A stretch of 64,000 bases of DNA, from positions 1,441,001 through 1,505,000 of the forward strand of contig JAEMWC010000057.1 of assembly GCA_016490735.1 (NCBI GenBank). Reading direction: 5' to 3'. This DNA comes from Pachyseris speciosa (lineage: Eukaryota > Cnidaria > Anthozoa > Scleractinia > Pachyseridae). Below the pieces are notes generated by a model. That model worked only from the letters and a program-made list of their open reading frames with translations, did not search any database and was not told where the DNA came from. The position numbers and the translations under genes were made by a program. Of the stretch, positions 1 to 12,677 are shown one piece after another. Every line of letters starts with the position of its first letter. The first letter of the stretch is position 1.

Positions 1-410
1 ATGTCGGTAATTCCCTTCTCTGGACACCACTGTTTCCAAACAGACAGCTAACATGCAGTACTTTTCGCAGCCGTTTCTCCTTTTTTGAGCTGTTTTGCAG
101 CTTCTCTGCTGTTATTGAGGTCACGAAGAAAGAAAACCTGCTCAAAAAGCCAGCCATTGTTTTGGCTCGCAGAGTCGCTTGCAGCTCTTCAGACTTTGCG
201 CCATTCAGAGGCCGCGTTTGATTGGCTCAATCGCAGCGCCTTTGTTTATCAACCAATCAGAATCCTCAGTTTTTTACCTTGTTTTGCACTGTATTTCCTT
301 TTTTCTGCACCGAATTACCTTTTTTCTGCACCGGTGTTTCCTAAAAACTGCATTTCTCTTAACCAATCAGAATCGAGAAATTTTTTCATGTATATTATTA
401 GTTTGTAAAA
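1..410. repeat. Partial non-coding repeat at window edge
   Basis: Contains a repeated aaccaatcagaatc (251-264 and 361-374) and a repeated ttttctgcacc (301 and 323 region). It ends in an AT-rich stretch typical of a MITE end. No reliable coding frame; the left boundary is off the window. Confidence 0.35.
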
Positions 411-442
411 AATTGTATGAGAGTTATGCATGTATTTTTCGG

Positions 443-1200
443 CTTCACACTAGAGCTTCTAAGTATAATCTAAGTGCACTTGGAACATACTTTGAGTGTG
501 AAGGGGTGAACTGTACTTACTTGAACTTTACTTAGTGACCATGGAAACATTCGTAGTTCAAAGAAGCCGAAGTTCGCCGCCAAGTATGATCTACACCACA
601 CTTGAGAACACACTTGACCAATAGGAAATGGAAGCCAACTGAAAGCGATGTGCAGCAGTGCCACGATTCTGATGAACCGACGGCTAAACAACTTGCCTGC
701 TGAGATCGATCGAAAAATTCAAAATGGATGGCTGGAGTTTGGAGAACTATATGAAACATTTATTCTGTGTAAGAATACATAGAAAGGAATAGTCGATACA
801 AATGATTGAACTAAAACTCTCATTTGAATTTAATTTACAGAGACAGCCTATACCATCGCTTTTGATTTCATCTGACACCAAATGCGATTAATGCAAACCA
901 GCCTATGTTTCAACCTGTTAATTTTTTTGCACCACAACAACTCCGTTAAGTACAATTTGAGTTAAAAATAGCAAAAAAATATATGGGAACTACAAAAGGC
1001 TCAATTCCTCTGTGAAGGCCTCATGATTTTACTGGCGAGGAATCGCATTTTTACGGCGAAAGATGATCGACGGCCCGTGCTTCAAGTAATATACTTTGTC
1101 ATTAGGTGCGAAGCCAAATTTTTTAAAGTGCAACTTGAGATTTTCAAGTGCACTTGAGCCAAGTGCTTACTTTGAGACTAACTTAGCTTCTAGTATGAAG
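443..1200. mobile_element. MITE with terminal inverted repeats
   Basis: The ends are imperfect inverted copies: cttcacactagagcttct at the left and the complement of agcttctagtatgaag at the right. Both carry the motif aagtgcactt just inside. No coding capacity. Confidence 0.5.
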
Positions 1201-3285
1201 TCAACAATTATGAGGGTCCCTATACCCCTCAGTAAAATGCATTCAGTCACGTAAAAATATTGGGACTTTTCATGCGTCACGGATAATTCCCTAAATTCCT
1301 TCACATTTATGCAAAAATTGAGTAATTCACATTTCTCGTTAAATTGAAAAACAAATTCATGGATTAATGTTTCCCATCGAGTAACCAGTTTAGGCTGTTT
1401 ACACTCCAAAGGTAGCTTGTTGTACTTGTAAACTCAATGTCGCTAGGTCTGAGAGGAATTTTAATGGCTCTTTGCAGACAATATTCCAAACAAATGCTAG
1501 GGTATGGGCAAGAACCCCTAATGATGCTAAGGCTTCACGCTACAGACTTTGAGGGTTGTGAACCACTCGGCTGATACTAGGTGATTGAGGACTTAGTATA
1601 GTACCAAGGATTAAAAAAATTCATAGCATCAAGAATAGTGTGGGGCTGTCATGGAATCTATCCCTCTTGCTGACAATATGATACGATTTTTCAGTGTAAA
1701 CTAAAACAGTGGATGGCGTTTTTCGTGTGAAATGATTGGCTACTCAAACTCGGGAAAGCAAGTGCTAGCTATTCACCACGGAGCAATTCAATTGTTCGCG
1801 CATGAAAAAAGTTATTGTTGACGGGAATAAATGAGTTAAAATGACCATTTTTGAACTGTATTATCTCGCTGTTTTAGTATCTACTAAAACAATCATTAAC
1901 CTTATTGTTGGTGCCGCTGGTGAATATTTTCACGGCTCAAATATTTTAATTCGCCCACCAACTCATGTGATGAAATTTCTGCGGCTTTCTTCCATAGAAT
2001 TTCAAGCAGCAAAACGAGATAACAAAGTAATCTCAGTTTTTCAAATAGAAAACAATCTTGTATCACCTTGTTTGTGAAACACTTTAACTGGTTTCCTTCG
2101 TGCAGAGATGGTAGCAGGTGAGAGTAGACTCAGCGGTTGTTGAGTTCATTGATGGATGGCGTGTCATTGATGTCACAGGAGAAACAAGTCTCACAGATAC
2201 GAATTACAAGACAAAATGGTTTATGTAGTATCTCAATTCCATCGCAGATAAAAAATTTTAATACAAAAGATGACAGAAGCTCGATTACGGGTCAGAACAC
2301 TAAAATAACTTTAAATTAGTTCACACAAAACAAGATCGTTCACGAATCACGTTTAATTTAAGTCTTCGTTAACGTGTCACGCTTAATTCAAAAACCGCTT
2401 TCATGCTCATGTGAAAATGGACTTGACACGGTCAATCATGAATCATGAATAAATAAAAAACTTAAATCACGTTTCACAAGGAAAAAATAGGCTCAATCAT
2501 GTTTCAAGAAAAAAGTATAGGGGACCCTCTATAATTTATTGTTGTATGGAGTATGCAGAAATCTTTCCCCTTCAGTAAATGGGAGATGCATAGTGGTATA
2601 CAAGTCTATCCACTAAAAAATTTGTGGAAAGATTTCTGCACAGCCTGTCATACTAACCCTGTTCAAAAACGGCAAGCATGAATAGAGCTTGAGTCACAAA
2701 ATAGATGCACAATTAATGTATGAGGTTGTGCGAAAATTGTGGTGAATTTGCTGATATTTGAATCTGCAAAGTTCATGCAGTCCATAGGCTCAGATACAAA
2801 AGAAGTTTTAGAGAAAGTATTATGACGTCTGAAATGTAAGGGAATTCTATTTGGGGAGGCTTACGGAACTGTGATTAATGGATTGCATAGCAATATTTTC
2901 CCAAATTGAAGCTAAATTGTTCCTGGAAAGTGTTTGGTTTATTGCCTCAACAGGCAATGCTAAGGTCTGCTTTTCCCATAGATTGAAGTTATATAAACCA
3001 CCCAACATCTTTATAAATACAAACTAGAGGCCATATTGGCCTTCACTCAGCCTTCCAAGAAGCAATCGGAAATTACAATTTGCTACAGAATACATATATG
3101 TTTTGGTTTATTGTTATCCTTGGTTTAAAGTGCCCCTAACCCCCATTTATTTTTTGCTTAAGTAAATCTTTGCATCTGTTCGAAATGCATTGCGTCTTTT
3201 AACACCTTTTTTTTTTTTAACCAAATGTTGACTTTTTATAGGCTGTAAAAGTTATATGAAGTCTAGCCATCTGTTAGAGGACCAA
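1201..3285. other. Unassigned upstream sequence
   Basis: No exon could be recognised here. A short hairpin has arms at 2554-2568 and 2626-2640 (tgcagaaatctttcc and its complement). The missing exon upstream of the GHKL N-box was searched for by eye here and not found. Confidence 0.4.
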
Positions 3286-3417
3286 GCTAGTAAGGGGTAT
3301 GGGTCTATTCCTGGTTTGACATCACAAACTAATTTGCACCACTGTAAGTCTTTGTAAACATACATGCAAGGCAGTTTGTGATATGAAATCAGGAATAGAC
3401 TTGTTCACCTTACTAGC
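3286..3417. repeat. Hairpin MITE, about 50-bp arms
   Basis: Left arm begins gctagtaagg and contains gtctattcctg; the right arm ends with the complement (caggaatagac, ccttactagc). Both contain tatcacaaact-like sequence. Confidence 0.55.
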
Positions 3418-3617
3418 TCAGTCGTGTATCAAGTGATGCTTAGTTTATCGTAAGTTTTGAAGCCCAGAAAAGAGTCCAAAACTGGAAATAAAGGCTGCAT
3501 GTTTTTGGAAAAGGTGAAAAGTTTTATATTAGCAGAAAAAAAACATTTTTGGGTTAGGTGTACTTAAACTTTTTTCGCCATTTGTTTGAACTAATTATCA
3601 TACATTACCATACATTA

Positions 3618-3881
3618 AGGCTGGCTAAACTAGGGGACATTGTTGCTGAAACATTGTTGAGGATGCAAATGTTTCCCAGTTTAGCCGTGCTGGAAACATT
3701 TGTTGCAGAAACAAAATTTGTGTTTCGGAAACAAAAAATATTTGACTTTCAGCCAAAAACATTTTTGTTTCCTGGACACAAATTTTGTTTCCACAACAAA
3801 TGTTCCCCACTTAGCTAAACTGGGAATTTGTTTCATCAACAATGTTTCCATGTAACAATGTTCCCTAGTTTAGCCAGGCCT
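3618..3881. mobile_element. MITE, 3-bp TTA target duplication
   Basis: Ends aggctggctaaactagg and cctagtttagccaggcct are inverted. TTA flanks both sides (3615-3617, 3882-3884). The body is rich in gttgctgaaacatt/aacaaatgtttcc inverted motifs. The 3-bp TTA duplication suggests a PIF/Harbinger-type origin. A relative lies at 54639-54895. Confidence 0.65.
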
Positions 3882-4101
3882 TTAGCATACCCAAAAACAA
3901 AGGAAGAAAAATTTAAACCAAGGATAAATTTGAACCATAACATATGCACAGTAACAATGGGAAGAATGTGACATTATTTGTTATTTATTAAATTTTGTTT
4001 ATGTACGTGTAACAAGAAAACATCACATGTGATGTGATAGTTGTAAGCAAAGTCTTTCCATCCAAATGAACCTTGCTTTGTGATATATTATTTCAACTCA
4101 G

Positions 4102-4184
4102 CATTCGCTTTTGCGGAGCTTGTGGACAATGCATTGGCTGCAACTGCAGAGAATGCTGGGCCAAGAAAAATTGAAATAAGACTG
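4102..4184 (+). CDS. SMCHD1: SMCHD1-like exon 1 of window (GHKL N-box)
   Basis: Encodes [14 protein letters not shown] then [12 protein letters not shown]. This is the N-box of a GHKL ATPase: the Glu is the expected general base and the Asn coordinates Mg2+. It enters in phase 1 (the first two bases complete a codon begun upstream) and leaves in phase 0 at gtaagg. The preceding exon was not found in 1-4101 and is probably beyond the 5' edge of the window. Confidence 0.92.
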
Positions 4185-7100
4185 GTAAGGCTGTAAATGT
4201 TATCATTCCATCAATACAAGGATAATTTGTGCTATGGTTTGTACTACTGCTCAAGTAGAATTTACAACTGCCATAATCTTTCACATCAATATGTGATTGT
4301 CATATATTGTTATTCATATAGAAATATAATTAATTGCACACTGCACTGGCTTGCAGAAAACATTTATATAATACAATGTAAAAAGTAGAACTAGAAGATT
4401 AAGCTACTAAGTGTTATTATTGCTATTGATTTAAATCTGAATACTGTAAAGACTTGCAGATAAGCCACACCCCTAGTTTAGCAACTCAAATTTTGGAAAA
4501 AAGTTTTTCTAGAAGTCAGGAAAAACTTGAAAGAAATCCAAAGTTGAGTCTTAAGAAGTCTTCTGTCTTCATTGAATGTAAACTCGCCAAAATTGAAATG
4601 GAAAATACTTCAAGGCCATACCCACAATTTTAGCTCTTTAGTAGAATAAACATTATGTCCACCAACTATGACATATGAATTATGTTATTCTGTTATTAGT
4701 TGTCAGATATTTCTTCATTCAATAGACAGTAAAATGTTGGTTGTGCATTCTGAATGTGTGTAGCTTAGTAACTATGTATTAGTTTGGCCAATGGCAGACT
4801 GGACACTGGCGAAGAAATGTAGTGGGTGATGAATTTAAGTCATGAATAGCGTGGTGTTTTCTCACTCGTGGAGGATTGATTGCTGTTGAAGTTATAAGCT
4901 GTTGGAAACATTGTAAACAACTTTGTGGGGGAATGAAAATTCCATGATGTGTGACTTTCTCCTGTTCAAGTAAAGTGACCATAAAGCATTTAAAAGATCT
5001 GTTAACGAAGGTTTAGGACTGTGTACCTTGGCACCTTTTCCAGGTAAGCCACACCCCCAAGTTCAAATGACAATTTTGGGGGAAAAGGTGCAGCTTATCT
5101 GCAAGTCTTAATGGTACAGTGTATATTGTTTCACTTCTGTATCTTCCATGAAATAAATAAATACATTTTGTTTCTTAGTTCTACAAAGTGATAAGGACTC
5201 TTTAGTTTCTTGGAGCAGCTTTATTTTTGTGAAATCAAACATTTTCTAAACTGGGCAAAATTTGTGGTTAAAACTATGGTAGAATGGTTTTGTAACTTGT
5301 TTCATCCTCTTTGCTGTGTGTTAGTTGTTTGATGACTCTGTTGGAAAGCCTGTGGTGTGTGTTCTTGACAATGGTGCTGGAATGACTTCAAAAGAACTTA
5401 ACAACTGGGCCATCTACCGTTTATCAAAGTTCAATCGCCAAAATGGAAAGAAAGTGTAAGTGAAATAATATATGTACATCCACACATTATCCGTTAGCCT
5501 CCTACCCTGGATGGTTACTAAAGAAAATTTAATACGGGGAGGCTCCGCCCTGAGGGGCATTTTTGACAGAAAAGGACACAAAAGGTACACCTTTTGTATA
5601 CCTCGCATTGACAGATGGTATCCCTTTCGTATATCTAAAACAGGAAGTCTTCTTGTCATTTCCATGCAGCATTCAATAAATTAAAACAGTACAGTCATAA
5701 GGTACAGTTGTATGTGTTTTTGAAATATTTTAATAAAAGGCCTTTTTAAATACCTAACTGACAGATTTTCCTACCCTTTCATATATTTTGACTTGTGAAA
5801 TCCCTACCCTTTCATATACCTGAAGTGTGAAAAAGGTACCCCTTTCGGGTGGAGCCTCCCTGTATAGGCCATTTTAGGGAGCACCCCCTCCCCCCAGGCC
5901 TCCTACACAGACATCTCTGGGCTTGTCATGCATTTCTCCCCCACAAAGTCTGTTCAACTGAACTGCTACTTCCGCTCCCCACCGGTTAGGCGATCATAGC
6001 TCATCTTCCAATGCATGGAAAACAGGACTAAGACCCCTGTGATTATTTTCCCAAACAGTGCATGTGAATCTTTTGGAGGAAATAATACTCCATTGGTGTT
6101 GATCTCCATCCTTATGCAGCTCATTATGGGCTATCTGTTATACAAAAGACAGATACTGACTGATTTCTTCAGAACAAAGGCTAACTGCTGGTGAACGAAA
6201 GTGGGAGTTCAGCCGAGCAGAGGTTTGGGGTGGGGGGAGGGGGTGAGAAAAGGGTGACGAGCCCAAAGATGTCTGCGTAGGAGGCTGGTTATCGGTGGGG
6301 TTTGCTTTGTAATGCACACACCTTTACCCAAACTTCCAAGCAGACTTTTAGCCAGAAATTGAAAACTGGGTGCCCAGCAAGCATGTTTTCCCATAAAATT
6401 GTAAGAGATAAAGTGACTTTTCCTTGAATTTCTTCTAAAAGTGGACGTCCACAGGATGCTTGGACACCCTTCTGGCTAAAACCTTGCTTCCAAGCAGTGA
6501 CAAAGCATAACCTGAGAGCATTACCATCTTGTGTCGACTTTTACTTGATTTTTGGTTTTCTAACCAAGCTGTGACCAAACTCTTGGGGAAAAATGGAGAC
6601 AGTTACGCATAAGACAGTTATGCTCTCAGCTCTTCAATTGTTACTCGGGCTGCCCACGTCTTGCGCGGCGCCCGAGTCTAAAATTACCAACGGTTCTTCT
6701 TTTTCGTCGTCGAGTATCATCCACAAAGCTCACTTCCAGTGTTTCTGCACAAGCGCTAACTATTTTTAACAGAGTGATGCCTGTTGTCACGTATCGGAAA
6801 ATGTCAATTCACCTCGTGCTTTTGAAGTCTGAACAGACGATATGTTAAGAGAAGTGTCTATGCGAATATTTGCAAGTTCAACGGCGAGAAGAAAGCTTTT
6901 AACATGAGTAAACTTAACTCCAGATGGACTGCCGTGTTTCCTCGTGTCTGCTTCAGTAGACTGCGAGTAGTCTCTAATTTTGGCGATGAATTGTGGGGCA
7001 GGCGAAAGACACGTGCGCGCGCGAAGTTGCGAGGAGACTCGACGCGAGGGGAGTGCCAAAAATGAGAGACTACAGACAAAGGGAGTTTGACCTTTCACGG

Positions 7101-10100
7101 CTGAGTGATTCGGAAGTGTAAATCTCATATCAACAGCAAGAATGATGCCTGTTGTCACGTATCGGAAAACGTCAATTCACCTTGTGTCTTTGAAGTCTGA
7201 ACAACTAATATGTTAACCCTTTAAGCCCAAGGGAAATGCCAAGTTTTTCTAAATCAGTAACTATGAACCAGGAGACCACATGTGATATACCATTTGAAAG
7301 GTATTTTCTGGGGTATGCTATAAATCACACTAAAAGAAATGGAGGAGGCCACAGATTGGATTGACAAGTTCCCAAAATGAAAAAATAAAAACGTTAAAAA
7401 TTTTCCTGTTCCTTGTACACACTGGGTATCCCCCTAAACTATAGCTTAATTTGCAGCTCCCAATGCATTGCTTGTTGTCAGATATTAACTTGGTCGAAAA
7501 AGTACAAAGACAAAAAGTTCCAAAAGTTGCAGGGGTGGTAAATCAAGTCTTGTATAGGAGGGGGGCATGATATTATGCCTTCATTGTTGAGATCTTTCCA
7601 AGATCTTTTAGTTGTGCAAATTTCATGCAAATTGACTGAATATTGAGCATGTAATTGCATCTTGTGCCATATGGCACTATTGGGGCTTAAAGGGTTAAGA
7701 GAAGTGTCTATACGAATGTTTGCAAGTTCAACAGCGAGAAGAAAGCTTTTAACATGACCAAAATTTAACTCCAGATGGACTGCCGTGTTCCCCGTATACG
7801 CTCCATTGACATGTACATTTTGTTGAATAACTCAAGTATGGGATATCACACACCCCTGAGACTTTGACAGGTAGTTTATTTATTATATCCCCACAATATC
7901 TCAATTTCTGGACTTTAATTTTTGAATGATAAGCGATTAGTTTTTACAAATGTACTAGTGTCACTTGAAACTGTCCAGAAACATTCCTTTCTTGTATTTC
8001 AAATGACCCTGGATTGACGTATTTGTAAACAGTTTCACTCTGCTAATTAATTTTCTACTCACATTTCACCGAGACTCCATTAACGTTTATGCGAAAAAAT
8101 CCTACATCATTCGATAAGCGTTTCCTTTCTCAAACAATTATCCATCGAAGCGAAAACAAGTGTGCTTAGTTTTTTTTTGGAATCAATACACTATTTTTAT
8201 CACCTTGCATAACGATAAACCTCTGTGGCCTAAAGGTCATTGTTCCTGCCTGTGACGCAGCTAACCTGGGTTCGATGTCTTTCAGTGGTATATATCACGG
8301 GCTTTATTTTTTCTGTTTCTCTTTTTCTTGTTCTTTTAGAAATATTTTTTACAAGACAGTGTTATAATTATTGTTCTCAATGGTTGAGCTGTATTTTAGA
8401 GGAATATATGTTGATAGGGGTCTAAAGAAATAGACTCCAACACAAGCTAAACACAATGCATCTGATGTAAGAAAGACAGACTTCCCTCTATTCTTTTTTT
8501 TAGCGCTAAGTTAGGGATACAATACTGTTTTTTGAAAGCCCGAGTTTAGGCTAATTGTAGCCTCTTGTTTTCCCTGGGATGCTACTGTGCTTAGGCATCA
8601 ACTAGGAAAAAGGGTCATAACAACCTTTTCACAAAACTATTGTATAAACTTTAAGTTCATATTAGTACCTCTTGTGACCCAAAATTGCATGGTTTCAAGT
8701 GCTTATGGACAGTACAAGAAGCCTTCAATCAATCAATTTTAAGCCCTTGTGATTCATGCCATCTTTATACATGCTGTAAGCAAGCCAAATTTTCTGTGAT
8801 GTTCAGCGCTGGAGCTAAGAGTGGAATCACTTCCCTGTGTATGCCACAATAAAACATTTTTGTGGGTTCTCCCCCTGGGTTTATAATGATCAAATTTTAG
8901 CCAAACTTATGCTTTGGTAACACATTGTAACATGTGCAATGTGGCTTGGGCAATGGAAAAATAACAAAGACATGCCCTTTGGTTTTAAATGGCCAAAGGA
9001 ACCAATACTCTCTCTTGGAATTTTTTTCTCGCACAATTGTATGCATGCCGCGGAGCTAAATTTTGGTGCTAAAGTGCAAGATTTGGAACAAACTTTAAAC
9101 ACTTGGAAAAGAAGAAAACTCACCCTCTACAGAAAAGTTAACATTGTTAAAACACTAGGGCTATCAAAATTGATATACAATGCTTCTGTTTTGGATGTCC
9201 CCAAGCAATATGTAGAACAAATAAACAAGATTACTTTCAATTTCATCTGGGACGGTAACCCCGCAAAAGTTAAAAGAAGCACAATCATAGGAGAAAGAGT
9301 GAAAAATGTGCGACTTTGCAATCATTGAGAAAGCTTTGAAAATTGCATGGATTAAAAGAATCCAAAACGAGGTCACATCTTCTTGGAAAATTATTCCTGA
9401 CTTCATGGTCCAACAATACGGTGATCTCTCTTTCTTGACCAAATGCAATTATGACCCTAGTTTGCTCTTGCTGGAACACCTTCCCTCCTTCTACTGATCA
9501 ATTCTGGTGTATTGGCGTGATTTTAAAAACTCAAAACAAAATGAAGCAGACCTTAAAAATGAAATTCTCTGGAATAATCGCAATATTTTAATAAATAAGA
9601 AACCAGTTTTCTATAAAAGATGGTTTTCGCACAAGATCGTCTACATACGTGATATATTTCAAACAGACATGGAAATTTCTGTAACTACCCTGAGTTTAAG
9701 ACGTTGCACAACATAGAAGTACCTTTTACTACCTTTTATGGTTTGGTAGATGCCATTCCATCTTTATGGAAAAAAAACAATAACCCAGCAGGTTCATACT
9801 AACGCTGTCGAAAACCCCGTAACAAACTCCTCCAGAAGTTCTATCTACTCAACAATCTTAACATTTTTAAACCGCCAACTTCCCAGACTAAAATTTTGAG
9901 ACATGGCTTTACCGAAAAAACCCAGGTATACCTGTTTCCGTTTAAAAGTACAAAAGAAGTCAAACTCGTAATGTATGGCGCTGTATCGGGTTCAAAATTC
10001 AAAGGTGTAGATTCTCTGTGAATTCTTGATTTTGTCTATAGAAATGCACCAGAGCTTTCAATAAATTTGTCAAAAGTTTGAATTCGTTGAACTCTTGAAT

Positions 10101-12589
10101 TCATCGAAATCCTGAATGCATCGAATTTCAAACTCATTGGACTCTTGAATTCATTGAAATGCTCAATTCGTCAAACTCTTAAATTTCGTTGAAAAACTGA
10201 ATTCATCAAAGCTTTAAATTCAGTTAACCATTTATTACCGTTCTCTTGAATTCATCAAAATCCTGAATTATTCGAACTTCTGAATTCATTGAAATCCTGG
10301 ATTCTTCGAACTTCTGAATTCATCGAAATCCTGAATTCTTTGAACTTCTGAATTCATCGAAATCCTGAATTCCTCGAACTTCTGAATTCATTGAAATGCA
10401 AAACCCACCTCGAACCAGTCTGGCGTGTCCGTGAAAGCCCCATAAACCTTTGCGAAGGTTTGTTATCAATGGCGGACGCAGCAGAATACTTAGAAATCAT
10501 CTTTTAGATCTTTCAAGAAGATTGCAGTATGGTCAAGTCAAGCGAATTCTCTCTGATGCTGTTGGCCCTGAAACCTGATTAGTCCTCGCCAAACAAATAA
10601 AAGCCCTGGTGAATGTGTTTTGGGGCAAAAAATACTGAGGTCTTGCACGACCTCTTGTCGCTCTACCGGCTGTAACCGGACGTCTTACTGCCCCAGACAG
10701 AGGCCGGTAACGGAAAATTCTTTGGTCCTCTTCTAAAGCTGAAGGTCTTGAGCTTACTGGTGGTGGTGGTGCAGACGTAACAGTTGTATTTGTTGTTGAA
10801 GCCTGCTGTTGATTTTGAACATTGACTTCTGCATCCGTGCTCTGCATGTTACTGGGTGTCAATGTACCAGCTAGACCATTATTTTGCTGCTGAAATTAGC
10901 CTCTCTGCACAGTCTCGTAATATATTTTTCATAACATCTGTAGCAGATGCCCGGTAAGGCAAGAGAGCAGTGAACTTCGCGCGCACGGCAAGCGCTTCGC
11001 AAGGGTTTGTGGGACTTTGATGGATGCGACAGACTGGTTCGAGGTGTTTCGTATTTCGATGAATTCAGAAATTCGAAGAATTCAGGATTTTGATGAATTC
11101 AGAAGAGTGAAGTTTGAAGAATTCAGGATTTTGATGAATTCAAGAGAACGGTAATAAATGGTTAACTGAATTTAAAGCTTTGATGAATTCAGTTTTTCAA
11201 TGAAATTTAAGAGTTCGACGAATTGAGCATTTCAATGAATTCAAGAGTTCAATGAGTTTGAAATTCGATGCATTCAGGATTTCGATGAATTCAAGAGTTC
11301 AACGAATTCAAACTTTTGACAAATTTATTGAAAGCTCTGGTGCATTTCTATAGATGAAATCAAGAATTCACAGAGAATCTACACCTTTGAATTTTGAACC
11401 TGATAACAGCACCATAGTAATGTCTCAGTATAAAATTAAACACAACATTCTTCCCACTCAATTTAGTTTACACCGTGATGGAATAGCTGAAAGTGACTTT
11501 TGCCCTCTGTGCAAAAATGAAAAACAAACTATAAACCACTTGTTTGTCCTCTGCACTGAAGTGCAGTCATTCTGGAAAACATTTCAAGATTGGTGGCTTC
11601 AAGAGACCCATGAATTGCTTTCTTTGAATCAAAGTATTATAATTTACGTTTTTTTTTTTTTAAATCTTCATACTGGCAGGCATTAAACTACTCAATACTC
11701 ATAGCAGAATACCACATCTTTTGAACAAGTAAAGGCAAGGGTGTACTGAGCTTCCAGAGCTTCCTTCTACGACTTTCTGATAAAATTCAGACTTTAGAGC
11801 AGATTGCGGTCACTAATAAGTGCTTATCAAACTTTCGTCTCAGATGGGCAGTTCTTCTTCCTTAAAAAGTGCTCTATATAAATATCCTTTTGTCAACCTG
11901 CGATCACAAAGAAACCCTGAAATTTTCACTGTTGCAACCTTTAAATCTAATGTAAGCAGTAATTTTCTTCATCACCTGTCTTCTATTTTGACCAAATTTG
12001 TATGTCTTCAGTGTAAAATGTGTAAATCTGTATTTTAGGTAGAGTAGTGTTTTGTTATCCTTTGTAAGAAAAGGAATTGTTGAATTAAAATATCATGAAA
12101 TAAAAAATAACACACACACACATTGTAACATATACATTATAATAATTAACAAATCATTATAACACATTATCTCCTAAGTGTGGCAGATGCTCCAAGGTCT
12201 TTAAACAGTGATATCTCATACTTTGGTGTTGGTGGAAAACAAGCCATCTTTTTCATTGGTGATGCTACCCGGGTAAGTGATTTTGATCAATGATAAGATA
12301 ATAAGTGTTAAACCTCTCCATACCTAAGCTATCTTCGAAGACAGGACAAACATCTTTTCAATACTGTGGAGTACATGCTTGGAACCTTGTCTGTAGACGT
12401 GAGAGGGTATAGCCTCGATAAGTTTAAAGAATTTTTACGTCTTAAAAACATTTAAGTTTTCTCATTCTCTTTTGTTATATTACCATATTTCAATGTTTTA
12501 ATTTATTAATTGTTGTAAATTATAATAACAAGGGCCACCCTAATTAATTTTGTGTTAGCTTTTTGTTGCCACCCTCTTTAAATATTGTT

Positions 12590-12677
<88 letters not shown>

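Larger units (their letters stand above)
8936..12110 (+). mobile_element. LINE remnant (Tx1/L1-like), interrupted
   Basis: Degenerate RT C-terminal region. [20 protein letters not shown] and [20 protein letters not shown] (8939-9326) are typical of L1/Tx1 reverse transcriptases. The terminal zinc-knuckle [18 protein letters not shown] is at 11501-11555. Frameshifts separate the pieces (8939, 9306, 9507 and 11423 onward). The 5' end is truncated; the 3' end is A-rich followed by (CA)n at about 12110-12121. Split by the element at 9974-11416. Same strand as the host gene. Confidence 0.75.

Noticed and set aside
2120..2213. A plus-strand stretch reading VEFIDGWRVIDVTGETSLTD after an AG, considered as the missing upstream exon
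   Set aside because: It does not match the family segment before the N-box, ends in a stop without a phase-1 donor, and has no second supporting feature.
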